Source: Clostridia bacterium
Lineage (GTDB): Bacteria; Bacillota; Clostridia; Christensenellales; Aristaeellaceae
Assembly (NCBI GenBank): GCA_017547285.1
Contig: JAFYQB010000080.1
Span: 1 to 42,951, forward strand
Direction: 5' to 3'
Length of the DNA: 42,951 nucleotides
Shown: positions 1-7,186 of the stretch, piece by piece
How the letters are laid out: each line of letters begins with the position of its first letter
Position numbering within the stretch: the first letter of the stretch is position 1
Translations under genes and position numbers: made by a program
The notes under the pieces: generated by a model
What the model saw: only the letters and a program-made list of their open reading frames with translations
What the model was told of the DNA's origin: nothing
The model's database searches: none

Positions 1-4
1 AGGA

Positions 5-87
5 AAGCCTTGCTGCGCAAGGCTTCCGAAGCTGACGCACATGTCGTCAGCTTCGGAACAAGAGTCGGAGGGCTGCGGCCCTCCGAC
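5..87. repeat. cluster of three consecutive hairpins
   Basis: Three perfect inverted repeats follow one another: 5-13 with 17-25 (9 bp, 3-nt loop), 26-37 with 45-56 (12 bp, 7-nt loop) and 64-73 with 78-87 (10 bp, 4-nt loop). No T-run follows any of them on the + strand, so they are not simple terminators in that direction. They may be the tail of an element belonging to a gene beyond the left edge, of the same multi-hairpin type seen at 9576-9692 and 25526-25648. The rest of 88-178 holds nothing I recognise. Confidence 0.8.
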
Positions 88-178
88 GCCTCCCAATGGG
101 TTTATCGACAAGCTGGAATATACCTGTCTTTTATTCTTTGGAAAAGTTAAATATATTACATAATTATGAAGAAATGAC

Positions 179-207
179 TTGACATATTTAACAAACTATT
201 TTACAAT
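179..207 (+). promoter_or_regulatory. sigma-A promoter of the peptidoglycan-binding protein gene
   Basis: TTGACA at 179-184 and TACAAT at 202-207 are separated by exactly 17 bp in an AT-rich stretch. Transcription would start near 214, leaving a leader of about 50 nt before the chosen ATG at 264. Confidence 0.85.
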
Positions 208-263
208 GAAGCATGAAATATAGGCTGACTTTGCCATCAGTACCTTTTTGGAGGGACATGCAT

Positions 264-2852
264 ATGAAGCATGGTAAACTTTGGGCGCGGATCCTGTCCG
301 CCGTGTGTATTCTTGCGCTGATTCTGCCGATGGTCTCCACGGCCCTGGCAGCCAGCTATCCCTATGACGCTATCAGCATGGATGACGTGAACCTGCGCAG
401 CCGCGCAAACACCACGTCCACCGTGCTTAAAAAGATCAAGGCGGGGGATCTGGTATCCATCCTTGGTGCAACCGGCGATTTTTATCGCGTCAAGTTTGAC
501 GGCAAGACCGGCTATGCCATGAAGGATTATATTGACGGTACCAGTTCCGATGCGGACGAGCCGTTTGATCCCGCACGTGCGCAGAGCACGCCTGCAGCCA
601 TTTATGCCTATCCCTATGATACGGTGGTGCTGCAGAACGTAAAGCTGCGCAAAACAGCCGAAGCAGAAGGAACGGTCATCCGTATGCTGGTGGCCGGCAG
701 CATGGTGGAAGTGCTGGACCGCACATCCAACGGGTTTGCGAAGGTAAAGGCCGAAGGCAAGACCGGCTATGTGGTGGATACCCACATCAACCTTGCGGAT
801 ATCCCCGCTCCCACGCCCGTTCCCACCGCTACCCCTGCTCCCGGCACGGAATACTATGTGGAACTTTCCAAGGGCAGCAGCGGCTCTGCCGTAACGGCGC
901 TGCAGACGGTGCTGGCTGAACTGGGCTACATGGAAGAAAAAGAGATCGACGGCAAGTTCGGTTCCGGCACGGAAAGTGCCCTCAAAACATTCCAGAAGCG
1001 CAATGGCCGCACGCAGGACGGCGTTGCGACTCCCGAGCTGCAGGCTTATATCTATACCGGCACACCCAAGGACTTCAATGGCTACCGCCAGAATGTAAAG
1101 ACGGTCGCGCCCATCCCCAATCCCACCATCCGTGAAGGCGGCATGGGCGAAGCGGTGCTGCGTCTGCAGAACCGTCTGAAGGAACTGGGCTATTACACCG
1201 GCGAACTGAACAGCAAGTTTAACAAGGAAACCATCGCTGCGTGGAAGCTGTTTGAAGGCCGCAATGGTCTGACTGCTGATGGCGAAGTGAGTGCGGAAGA
1301 CCAGAAGGTACTGTACGGCGCGACTGCTATTGACGCCAGCGTGCAGGTTACGCCCGCTCCTGAAGCCACGGTCGTTCCCACCCGTACCCTGCGCTACGGC
1401 GATACCGGCGAGGACGTGAAGAGCGTGCAGAAGCGTCTGACCGAGCTGGGCTTCTATACCGGTACCATTTCCGGCACCTACAGCCGCAGCACCGAAAGCG
1501 CGGTCAAGGCATTCCAGAAGAAGAGCAGCCTGGAGGAGGACGGCGTACTGGGCGCCATTACCCGCAGCGCGCTTTACGGCAAGTATGCTGTTTCTCTCAA
1601 TCCCACGCCTGCGCCCACCGCAGCTCCCGATACTACCTATGAGCCCATCACCAAAGAGAATGTGATCATCATTCGCTCGGGCACCATCGGCAATGTGGTG
1701 CTTCGTCTGCAGCAGCGTCTGCAGGAGCTGGGCTACTACACCAGCCGCCAGGACGGCGTTTACCTGACCGATGACATTGAAGCGGTCCGCGCTTTCCAGA
1801 AAGCCAGCGGCCTCAAGGTGGACGGCAAGGCAGGTTATGACACGCAGACGGCTCTGTACAGCGAGAATGCTGTGAAGGCCAGCAGCGCTGCTGTGAAAGA
1901 AGAAAACGCCAAACAGCAGAGCCTGCGCTACGGCAGCGAGGGCGAAGAAGTGACCAAGCTGCAGAACCGCCTGATCACGCTGGGCTACCTGAGCGGCAAG
2001 GCGGACGGCAAGTATGGCAAGAATACCAAGGCTGCCGTGAAGGCTTTCCATAAGAACAACAAGCTTGAGGACGACGGTATTGCAGGCACCCTCACACTGG
2101 AGGCTCTGTACAGCGGCAAGGCGCAGGATAACAAGATTTCCACCTCCACCACGCTGCGCGTAGGCACTATCAGCGACGCTGTGGCGGATATGCAGAACCG
2201 CCTGATCGCACTGGGCTACCTGACCGGTAAGGCAGACGGCAACTTCGGCACCAAGACCAGCCTTGCGCTCATCGCCTTCCAGAAGGCCAACGGCCTGACC
2301 GCCGACGGCATCGCGGGCGTAAAGACGCTCACCAAGCTGAACTCCGACAAGGTTACGGCTGCCAGCGGCAACAAGATCGAAAACGTCATTCCCTCTGCGC
2401 CCAGCATTACCACGGTTACCGCCTCTCAGGTGCGTTACGCCAACTGGTATACCGAGGTTCGCGACAAGGTGCGCAAGCTGCCCAATGCCACCGTGTATGA
2501 CTTTACCACCGGCATCAGCTGGCAGGTGAACATGTTCAGCTTCGGCGCTCATGCCGACGCGGAACCCATCACCAAGGCTGATACGGCCAACATGCTGCGC
2601 GCCTTCGGCGGCAAGCACACCTGGACGCCCAAGGCCGTGTGGGTGGTGCTGAGCGACGGTACTGTGTATCTGGCCAGCACGCACGATGTGGAGCATGACG
2701 TGGAGCATAACCTGAACAATGACTTCAAGGGTCACGTGTGCATCCACTTCCCGCGCACCATGGCGCAGGTGGAACGCATCGGTTCCTATGCCACCAGCCA
2801 TCAGAAGGCCATCGACCTTGCATGGGAAGCCACCCTGCAGCGCGCCAAATAA
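264..2852 (+). CDS. secreted SH3/peptidoglycan-binding repeat protein
   Basis: An 862-residue exported protein predicted to bind the cell wall. The start at 264 is chosen because GGAGGG at 250-255 lies 8 nt upstream; ATG 258 is too close to it. A signal peptide (basic MKHGK, hydrophobic core, probable cleavage after STALA) is followed by two bacterial SH3 domains (about residues 30-92 and 115-178, each beginning YPYD) and a Pro/Thr linker. Six PG_binding_1 repeats then run to about residue 720, most with the LG(Y/F) and DG(x)(A/L)G pattern. The last 140 residues form a separate domain that I cannot place in a family; it holds several His (STHDVEHDVEHN) and a GHVCIHF motif that resembles, but does not match, the SHGCxR motif of L,D-transpeptidases. 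The architecture suggests an anchored wall-acting enzyme or spore/wall structural protein. Single gene with its own promoter and terminator. Confidence 0.88.
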   Translation: MKHGKLWARILSAVCILALILPMVSTALAASYPYDAISMDDVNLRSRANTTSTVLKKIKAGDLVSILGATGDFYRVKFDGKTGYAMKDYIDGTSSDADEPFDPARAQSTPAAIYAYPYDTVVLQNVKLRKTAEAEGTVIRMLVAGSMVEVLDRTSNGFAKVKAEGKTGYVVDTHINLADIPAPTPVPTATPAPGTEYYVELSKGSSGSAVTALQTVLAELGYMEEKEIDGKFGSGTESALKTFQKRNGRTQDGVATPELQAYIYTGTPKDFNGYRQNVKTVAPIPNPTIREGGMGEAVLRLQNRLKELGYYTGELNSKFNKETIAAWKLFEGRNGLTADGEVSAEDQKVLYGATAIDASVQVTPAPEATVVPTRTLRYGDTGEDVKSVQKRLTELGFYTGTISGTYSRSTESAVKAFQKKSSLEEDGVLGAITRSALYGKYAVSLNPTPAPTAAPDTTYEPITKENVIIIRSGTIGNVVLRLQQRLQELGYYTSRQDGVYLTDDIEAVRAFQKASGLKVDGKAGYDTQTALYSENAVKASSAAVKEENAKQQSLRYGSEGEEVTKLQNRLITLGYLSGKADGKYGKNTKAAVKAFHKNNKLEDDGIAGTLTLEALYSGKAQDNKISTSTTLRVGTISDAVADMQNRLIALGYLTGKADGNFGTKTSLALIAFQKANGLTADGIAGVKTLTKLNSDKVTAASGNKIENVIPSAPSITTVTASQVRYANWYTEVRDKVRKLPNATVYDFTTGISWQVNMFSFGAHADAEPITKADTANMLRAFGGKHTWTPKAVWVVLSDGTVYLASTHDVEHDVEHNLNNDFKGHVCIHFPRTMAQVERIGSYATSHQKAIDLAWEATLQRAK

Positions 2853-2867
2853 GAAAAGATAAATCAC

Positions 2868-2896
2868 AAACCGCTCCGGAATAGCCGGGGCGGTTT
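2868..2896 (+). terminator. intrinsic terminator
   Basis: AAACCGCTCCGG (2868-2879) pairs with CCGGGGCGGTTT (2885-2896) with one G-U pair and a 5-nt loop, followed by TTTCTTT. It lies 15 nt after the stop of the peptidoglycan-binding protein gene. Confidence 0.85.
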
Positions 2897-2912
2897 CTTT
2901 GCAGGAGGATCT

Positions 2913-3392
2913 ATGGCCAAAGTCATTCTGATCTGCGGCAAAATCTGCTGCGGTAAAACCACCTATGCACATGCACTTTGCCGGCAGGAGAAAGCAGTCC
3001 TGCTTTCCTGTGATGAACTCATGCTCTCTTTGCTGGATGAATACCTTGGCGAACAGCATGAAGTCTACGCGCAGCGCACAGAAGCTTACCTGCTGCGAAA
3101 ATCGTTGGAGATTCTGCAGACAGGTATTTCTGTGGTTCTTGACTGGGGTCCGTGGACCAAAGCAGGACGCGATCGGCTTAAAGCGTTCTATGCCCAGCAT
3201 GGAATCCGGCTGGAACTGCATGCGATCCGTTTGGAGGAGGAAAAATGGCGCGCCCGGATTGCAGTCCGCAACGCTGCTGTTAGGGAAAGAACCTGCCAGG
3301 CCTACTCTGTGGATGCTGGTTTGCTTGATAAATTTCAGAGTCACTACGAGGCGCCCTCTGCCGACGAAGTGAACCGTTGGATTGATCTGTGA
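2913..3392 (+). CDS. P-loop ATPase/kinase, zeta-toxin-like AAA_33 type
   Basis: A 159-residue soluble protein with an N-terminal Walker A motif, GKICCGKTT (about residues 9-17), after a hydrophobic first strand (AKVILICG). The layout, one P-loop followed by LSCDELML and a central VVLDWG that could be the Walker B strand, is that of small nucleotide kinases and zeta-toxin-like ATPases which phosphorylate a small molecule. No antitoxin gene is adjacent, so a toxin role is not supported; an aminoglycoside or nucleoside kinase-like role is equally possible. AGGAGG sits 5-6 nt before the ATG. The gene lies between the terminator at 2868-2896 and the MerR promoter at 3411. An eight-T run directly follows its stop codon, but I see no good stem. 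Confidence 0.75.
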   Translation: MAKVILICGKICCGKTTYAHALCRQEKAVLLSCDELMLSLLDEYLGEQHEVYAQRTEAYLLRKSLEILQTGISVVLDWGPWTKAGRDRLKAFYAQHGIRLELHAIRLEEEKWRARIAVRNAAVRERTCQAYSVDAGLLDKFQSHYEAPSADEVNRWIDL

Positions 3393-3410
3393 TTTTTTTT
3401 GAGCAAGGAC

Positions 3411-3441
3411 TTGACTCTGCCGTAACGTAAGGCATTACACT
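3411..3441 (+). promoter_or_regulatory. MerR-type promoter with 19-bp spacer and operator dyad
   Basis: TTGACT (3411-3416) and TACACT (3436-3441) are 19 bp apart, the over-long spacing typical of promoters activated by MerR proteins through DNA untwisting. The spacer holds an imperfect dyad, TGCC(x)TA...TA(x)GGCA at 3418-3434, which fits a MerR dimer site. The gene directly downstream is a MerR protein, so autoregulation is inferred. Confidence 0.8.
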
Positions 3442-3464
3442 CGTGGAGAAAGGAGGCGCAAACC

Positions 3465-4193
3465 ATGAAAACGGTCAAGGAAGTAAGCGAACTGACGGGA
3501 GTAAGTATCCGTACGCTGCACCATTATGATCAGATCGGGTTGTTGAAGCCCTCCGGCGTAACAGAAGCAGGCTACCGGCTTTACGATGACAAAGCGCTGG
3601 AACGCCTTCACACCATTCTGCTGTTCCGTGAACTGGAGTTTCCTTTGAAAGAAATCAGACAGATCATGGAAAGTCCAGCCTTTGATCCCACGAAGGCATT
3701 GGAACAGCAGATCGAACTGCTGGAAAAGCAGTACAGGCACATTGGCCGCCTGATCGCTCTGGCCAGCGAAATTCAGCGAAGGGGGAAAACAGCCATGGGA
3801 TTTGAGGCGTTTGACAAATCCGAGATTGAACAGTACAAACAGGAGGCACGCGAACGCTGGGGCAATCATGAAGCGTATCAGGAATATGTGCACCGTCAGC
3901 TGCGCAAAACGCCCGAACAGTCCGAGCAGGAAGGCAGGGACGTGATGATATATATGAAAAATCTTGGTGATCTGCGCCATCTGCCGCCGGAAAGCGCAGA
4001 AGTGCAGCAGAAGGTGAAGGAACTGCAGCAGATGTTTACCCGCAACTTCTATACCTGCACCAACGAAATTCTGTCCTGCCTTGGCGAAATGTATGTGGAT
4101 AACACACGCTTTCAGCGCAATATCGATCAGGAATGCGGAGAAGGCGCGGCAGAATTCATCCGCGATGCCATCCGTATTTACTGCAAGCAATAA
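3465..4193 (+). CDS. MerR family regulator with TipAS effector domain
   Basis: A 242-residue regulator. The N-terminal winged helix (TVKEVSELTGVSIRTLHHYD, residues 3-22) and the second recognition segment (GYRLYDDKALERLHTI) are textbook MerR. A dimerisation coiled coil covers roughly residues 75-110. The C-terminal part (about 115-242, with FDKSEIEQYKQEARERWG) is the TipAS antibiotic-recognition fold found in TipAL, Mta and SkgA, which binds bulky peptide antibiotics. The promoter ahead of it has the 19-bp spacer expected for its own control. No drug exporter lies immediately beside it: the downstream ABC genes face the other way and are an importer. Its target outside its own promoter is therefore unknown. 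Confidence 0.92.
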   Translation: MKTVKEVSELTGVSIRTLHHYDQIGLLKPSGVTEAGYRLYDDKALERLHTILLFRELEFPLKEIRQIMESPAFDPTKALEQQIELLEKQYRHIGRLIALASEIQRRGKTAMGFEAFDKSEIEQYKQEARERWGNHEAYQEYVHRQLRKTPEQSEQEGRDVMIYMKNLGDLRHLPPESAEVQQKVKELQQMFTRNFYTCTNEILSCLGEMYVDNTRFQRNIDQECGEGAAEFIRDAIRIYCKQ

Positions 4194-4208
4194 AAATGCT
4201 CAATCAAA

Positions 4209-4236
4209 AAGCCTTCTGCGTCAAAGCGGAAGGCTT
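4209..4236. terminator. convergent terminator between merR and the ABC operon
   Basis: AAGCCTTCTGC (4209-4219) pairs with GCGGAAGGCTT (4226-4236) around a 6-nt loop. On the minus strand the stem is followed by TTTTTGATTG, a good U-tract for the ABC operon. On the plus strand the tract (ATTTAAG) is weak. The right arm overlaps the stop codon of the ATPase gene. Confidence 0.75.
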
Positions 4237-4798
4237 ATTTAAGTACAAGCGGGATATACCCCTCAGTTTCAGTTTTGTCGTGGGTGATGAGCAGCACAGT
4301 TTTGTCTTTGGTGTATTTTTGCACGATAGCGATCACTGACCGGCGCGTTTCTTCATCCAGTCCCTTGTAGGGTTCATCCAGAAAAAGCACGTCATACTCA
4401 GCCAGCAGCGCCCTTGCCAGCGCCACACGCCGCTTCATGCCGCCGGAGTAGGCGGATACGGGCTGCGGCAGACTCTCGGATGGTATTCCCAGAGAAAGCA
4501 GCAGTTTTTCGATTTCTGCGCCGCCTGCCGTGCTGACCAGCGCAATGTTGGCCGCGGCTGTCATCTGCTCCAAAAGCCGGTCCTCCTGAAAAACTGCGCT
4601 CATTTTGAGACCGGGCGCACGGTGCACGGCGCCGCTGTCGGGTTTCAGAAGCCCAAGGAGGATGTTGATCAGCGTTGTCTTGCCGCTGCCGGAAGCGCCC
4701 ATCAGGCAGTATTTCCGGCCCTTTTCCAGCCTTGCGGAAAAACCGTTCAGCACCTTCTGTCCGTCAAAGGTTTTGCTAATGTTCAGCGCTTCCAGCAT
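4235..4798 (-). CDS. ABC importer ATP-binding protein (SsuB/TauB-like, short)
   Basis: A 187-residue nucleotide-binding subunit. Walker A is GASGSGKTT (about residues 34-42), the signature is SAYSGGMKRRVALARAL and Walker B is DVLFLDEP with a following H-loop, LLITHD. At 187 residues it is shorter than the usual 240-260 of nitrate/sulfonate/taurine-type ATPases because it ends soon after the H-loop; the core appears intact. GGAGGG lies 9 nt upstream. Its start overlaps the end of the permease gene by 16 bp, so the two are probably translationally coupled. It energises the permease and binding protein encoded upstream. Confidence 0.92.
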   Translation of the reverse strand: MLEALNISKTFDGQKVLNGFSARLEKGRKYCLMGASGSGKTTLINILLGLLKPDSGAVHRAPGLKMSAVFQEDRLLEQMTAAANIALVSTAGGAEIEKLLLSLGIPSESLPQPVSAYSGGMKRRVALARALLAEYDVLFLDEPYKGLDEETRRSVIAIVQKYTKDKTVLLITHDKTETEGYIPLVLK

Positions 4799-5559
4799 GC
4801 CGCCGCCCTCCTTTCGATCAGTCTGAGCAGAATTTTCAGCAGCTTTTCACAGCCGATGGAAAGCAGCACGATCACCAGCGTCCAGCAGAACAGATCGGCT
4901 GTTTCCAGATAGATCTTGGACTGGTACAGCTTTTCGCCGATAGAGCCCTTGGGTACGCCGATCACCTCAGCCGCTACGCCGCTTTTCCAGCACAGACCGA
5001 TAGCCACGGAAAGGCCGGTGTGCAGGAAGGGCAGAACCTCGTAGAGGTAAATGGCGCGAAGCTGTTTCCAGAAAGGAATCCGGAACACTTTCGCCATTTC
5101 GATCAGCTTGGGATCAGTGCTGTCAAGACCCGTCAGCACATTGGAATAGATGACCGGAAAGCCGATCAGTACGCTGATCACAATGCTCAGCTGCCGGCTT
5201 GGCAGCCACAGCAGCACCAGAATGACGAAGGAAGCCACCGGCACGGATTTGACTGTGGCAGTGACGGGGGAAAGCAGCTCGCGCACAATGCGGAAACGAT
5301 AACTCAGCGCCGCCAATGCAATGCCCAGCACTGCGCTCAGCACAAAGCCCAACAGGATATGCCCCACGCTGAACAGCACGCTTTGCCAAAAATCGGCCTG
5401 GCCAACCAACTGGCTCAGCCGCTTGAGCGCCGCAAGGGGCGATGCCAGAAAAATGGAATTATCCACCCAGCGGGCGGCGATCTCCCAGACAAGCAGCCAG
5501 AAGATCACCGCCCACACGGGCGGACGGCGTTTGCTTTTAACGCTGGTAGTAGAAGTCAT
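4783..5559 (-). CDS. ABC importer permease (SsuC/TauC-like)
   Basis: A 258-residue inner-membrane permease of the nitrate/sulfonate/taurine class (BPD_transp_1). It has an N-terminal anchor after a basic start, about six hydrophobic helices and the cytoplasmic coupling loop EMAKVFRIPFWKQLRAIYL, which contacts the ATPase. The start codon lies within the last 23 bp of the binding-protein gene, and there is no clear ribosome site, so coupling to the upstream gene is likely. The C-terminal LLRLIERR is usual for this family. The substrate cannot be read from the sequence; aromatic or pyrimidine precursors, sulfonates and nitrate are all carried by relatives. Confidence 0.9.
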   Translation of the reverse strand: MTSTTSVKSKRRPPVWAVIFWLLVWEIAARWVDNSIFLASPLAALKRLSQLVGQADFWQSVLFSVGHILLGFVLSAVLGIALAALSYRFRIVRELLSPVTATVKSVPVASFVILVLLWLPSRQLSIVISVLIGFPVIYSNVLTGLDSTDPKLIEMAKVFRIPFWKQLRAIYLYEVLPFLHTGLSVAIGLCWKSGVAAEVIGVPKGSIGEKLYQSKIYLETADLFCWTLVIVLLSIGCEKLLKILLRLIERRAAACWKR

Positions 5560-6493
5560 CGGCGGGAACCGCGCCGCCCACAGCAGCGGGATTCTGCTCG
5601 AACAGCACGTTCAGATAACCGGCCAGCTTGGTCTGCATCTCGGCGCCTTCGATGCAGGCGATGCCGCAGTAGGGCACGGCCTTTTTGGCCACGGGCTCGG
5701 GGATGATGTCATAGGCAGCGATGATGGCAGCAGCTTCCTCTACATTGGCGTTGGTAAAATCAACAGAAGCCTTGTAGCTGTCCAGGAACGCGTTCACCAC
5801 TTCGGGGTTGGCTTCGGCAAAATCCTTGCGGGCAACCACTACGCCGGTCAGCATGGCGCTGGGGTTCTCCGCGCCATCCTGCAGCTTGGCCCATTCTTCG
5901 GTCATATCCAGCGCAATGCGGATGCCTTCGGCCTTGGTCTGAGCGGTGGTTACGAAGGGCTGGGGCATCATGGCCACAGCGCCGGGGTTGGCCAGAAGCG
6001 CGCTCAGGCATTCTGCCTGTTCGCTCTTAAATTCGATGGTCACGTCCTTTTCGGGGTCGATGCCGTTCTGGCTCAGCACGTAGTTGAGGGAGTATTCAGG
6101 GGTAGCGCCCTTGCCGGCGGAATAGATGGTGCGGCCGCGCAGATCCTCCACAGACTTGACGGTATCGCCGTTTTCCACGATGTACAGAACGCCCAGCGTG
6201 TTGATGGCCAGCACCTGGATCTTGCCCTGGGTCTTGTTGTACAGAACGGAAGCCACGTTGGCGGGCACAGCGGCGATGTCCAGCTCGCCCTTGACCAGCT
6301 TGGTGTTGATTTCATCAATGGCTACGATCACGTTAAAATCGTAGGTCTGGCCTGCGTCATCCTGCATCATTTTCACCATGCCCATGGCGGTGGGGCCCTT
6401 CATGCCGGCCACGCGTGCGACAGGTTCAGCGGATGCGGCGGTGAGTGCAAAGACCATGCACAGGGCAAGAATCAGAGAGAGAATCTTTTTCAT
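5537..6493 (-). CDS. ABC importer substrate-binding protein (COG0715/NMT1-like)
   Basis: A 318-residue periplasmic-binding-fold protein with an N-terminal signal peptide (MKKILSLILALCMVFA, probable cleavage after ASA) and the early MKGPTAMGMVK motif seen in many binding proteins of this class. The pattern GELDIAAVPANVASVLYNKT is the hinge-side ligand strand typical of SsuA/ThiY/NMT1-like proteins. There is no lipobox: the only early Cys (residue 12) sits inside the hydrophobic core after Leu. This is odd for a Gram-positive binding protein, which normally needs a lipid anchor. The protein may be tethered another way or freely secreted. First gene of the transporter proper, 141 bp downstream of the TM1266-type regulator gene. 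Confidence 0.88.
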   Translation of the reverse strand: MKKILSLILALCMVFALTAASAEPVARVAGMKGPTAMGMVKMMQDDAGQTYDFNVIVAIDEINTKLVKGELDIAAVPANVASVLYNKTQGKIQVLAINTLGVLYIVENGDTVKSVEDLRGRTIYSAGKGATPEYSLNYVLSQNGIDPEKDVTIEFKSEQAECLSALLANPGAVAMMPQPFVTTAQTKAEGIRIALDMTEEWAKLQDGAENPSAMLTGVVVARKDFAEANPEVVNAFLDSYKASVDFTNANVEEAAAIIAAYDIIPEPVAKKAVPYCGIACIEGAEMQTKLAGYLNVLFEQNPAAVGGAVPADDFYYQR

Positions 6494-6546
6494 ATTGGTT
6501 CATCCTTTCGTTTTGATAGAATAGGCAAGAAGCTTGTGCGAGGAAG

Positions 6547-6594
6547 CACCTCATCCGTCACCCTTCGGGTGCCACCTTCCTCTGGAAGGGGAAG
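6547..6594. repeat. dispersed palindromic element, degenerate copy
   Basis: CACCTCATCCG is followed by the small hairpin CACCCttcGGGTG and a CCTTCC...GGAAGG palindrome. The order matches the copies at 25116-25162, 25401-25448 and 42539-42587, although the final palindrome here is imperfect. It lies inside the regulator/importer operon, between genes 6635-6892 and 5537-6493, where it could act as a processing or mRNA-stability hairpin. Confidence 0.75.
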
Positions 6595-6634
6595 GGTGCG
6601 GAGGGTCTGCGCACCCTTCGGAATGCCTCTGCCG

Positions 6635-6892
6635 TTAGTTGTTTTGGTTTTTGGGGGATGCCAGCGCGCTTTTTACCTGCACGCCTTTCAGATTGCCCAG
6701 GCGGCCTGTCATGGCGCCCAGTTGTTCGTTGGTTCCCTTGACCACCACGCCGATTACGGCGTCGCCCGTCTGATGATCCGGCACGCCCATGCGGCCGCGG
6801 ATGATATCGCCGAATGCGGACAGAATTTCATTTACCGCTTTGGCGGATTGGCGATCTTCAATAATGATGCCGATAAATCCCAGACGTTCCAC
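6635..6892 (-). CDS. TM1266-type iron-only hydrogenase system regulator
   Basis: An 85-residue protein of the ACT/NikR C-terminal-like family known as the putative iron-only hydrogenase system regulator (TM1266 type). The conserved pattern is seen: LGFIGIIIEDR, INEILS-like VNEILSAFGDIIRGRMGVP, then GTNEQLGAMTGRLGNLKGV and a short tail, close to the usual 80-90 residues. The start is GTG at 6892, with GAAAGAAGGG just upstream. Family members usually sit beside hydrogenase maturation genes (hydE, hydF, hydG); here the following genes encode an ABC importer instead. The small fold probably senses a ligand or metal, but no mechanism is established. Confidence 0.85.
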   Translation of the reverse strand: MERLGFIGIIIEDRQSAKAVNEILSAFGDIIRGRMGVPDHQTGDAVIGVVVKGTNEQLGAMTGRLGNLKGVQVKSALASPKNQNN

Positions 6893-7118
6893 GGGAACCC
6901 TTCTTTCTTACAAAAAATAAAACCGCAGGACAAAAAGCTGGTTCACAAACACAGCTGCCTACGATTCACCATCATTTCTGCGCATAGCAGAGCCTCCTTC
7001 CTCATCTTGGATGAAGGAGCGTATCCGCGCCCGCATCCGCAACCCGGAGCTATATTCTCATCCGCCCCCTCCGCCTCACGCGTACGCCTGGCTTTGGTGG
7101 AAGACTGATTGTATTATA
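6893..7118 (-). promoter_or_regulatory. -10 element and 200-nt structured leader of the regulator/importer operon
   Basis: On the minus strand TATAAT (plus coordinates 7113-7118) is a perfect -10, but the matching -35 (TTTCAT) is weak. Transcription from here would give a leader of about 210 nt. The leader is GC-rich at first and contains a strong hairpin at plus 6994-7019, CTCCTTCATC...GATGAGGAAGGAG, with a 3-nt bulge. Near its end AGCTG pairs with CAGCT just before TTTTTG (plus 6935-6955), a weak terminator-like shape. I do not recognise a known riboswitch; a TPP-type core was looked for and not found. Confidence 0.45.
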
Positions 7119-7156
7119 CCGCATTGGAAGAAAAAATGAAACAACAAAATGGTAAA

Positions 7157-7178
7157 GGAGCCTTTTGACAAAGGCTCC
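7157..7178 (-). terminator. intrinsic terminator of the ferritin-like gene
   Basis: GGAGCCTTT (7157-7165) and AAAGGCTCC (7170-7178) form a 9-bp perfect stem with a 4-nt loop, 8 nt after the stop codon. On the minus strand it is followed by TTTACCATTTTG, a moderate U-rich tract. Confidence 0.75.
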
Positions 7179-7186
7179 GGTGATAT

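Noticed and set aside
237..3344. Open frame of over 1000 codons on the minus strand opposite the peptidoglycan-binding protein and P-loop ATPase genes
   Set aside because: Its repeats are mirror images of the six peptidoglycan-binding repeats; the plus strand has the promoter, signal peptide, ribosome site and terminator.
2913..3392. Zeta toxin of a toxin-antitoxin pair
   Set aside because: Only a P-loop kinase fold is supported; no epsilon-like antitoxin gene is adjacent.
6893..7118. TPP riboswitch before the NMT1-like importer
   Set aside because: The conserved CUGAGA and GAUCUGGAUAAUGCCAGC-type segments are missing on the minus strand.
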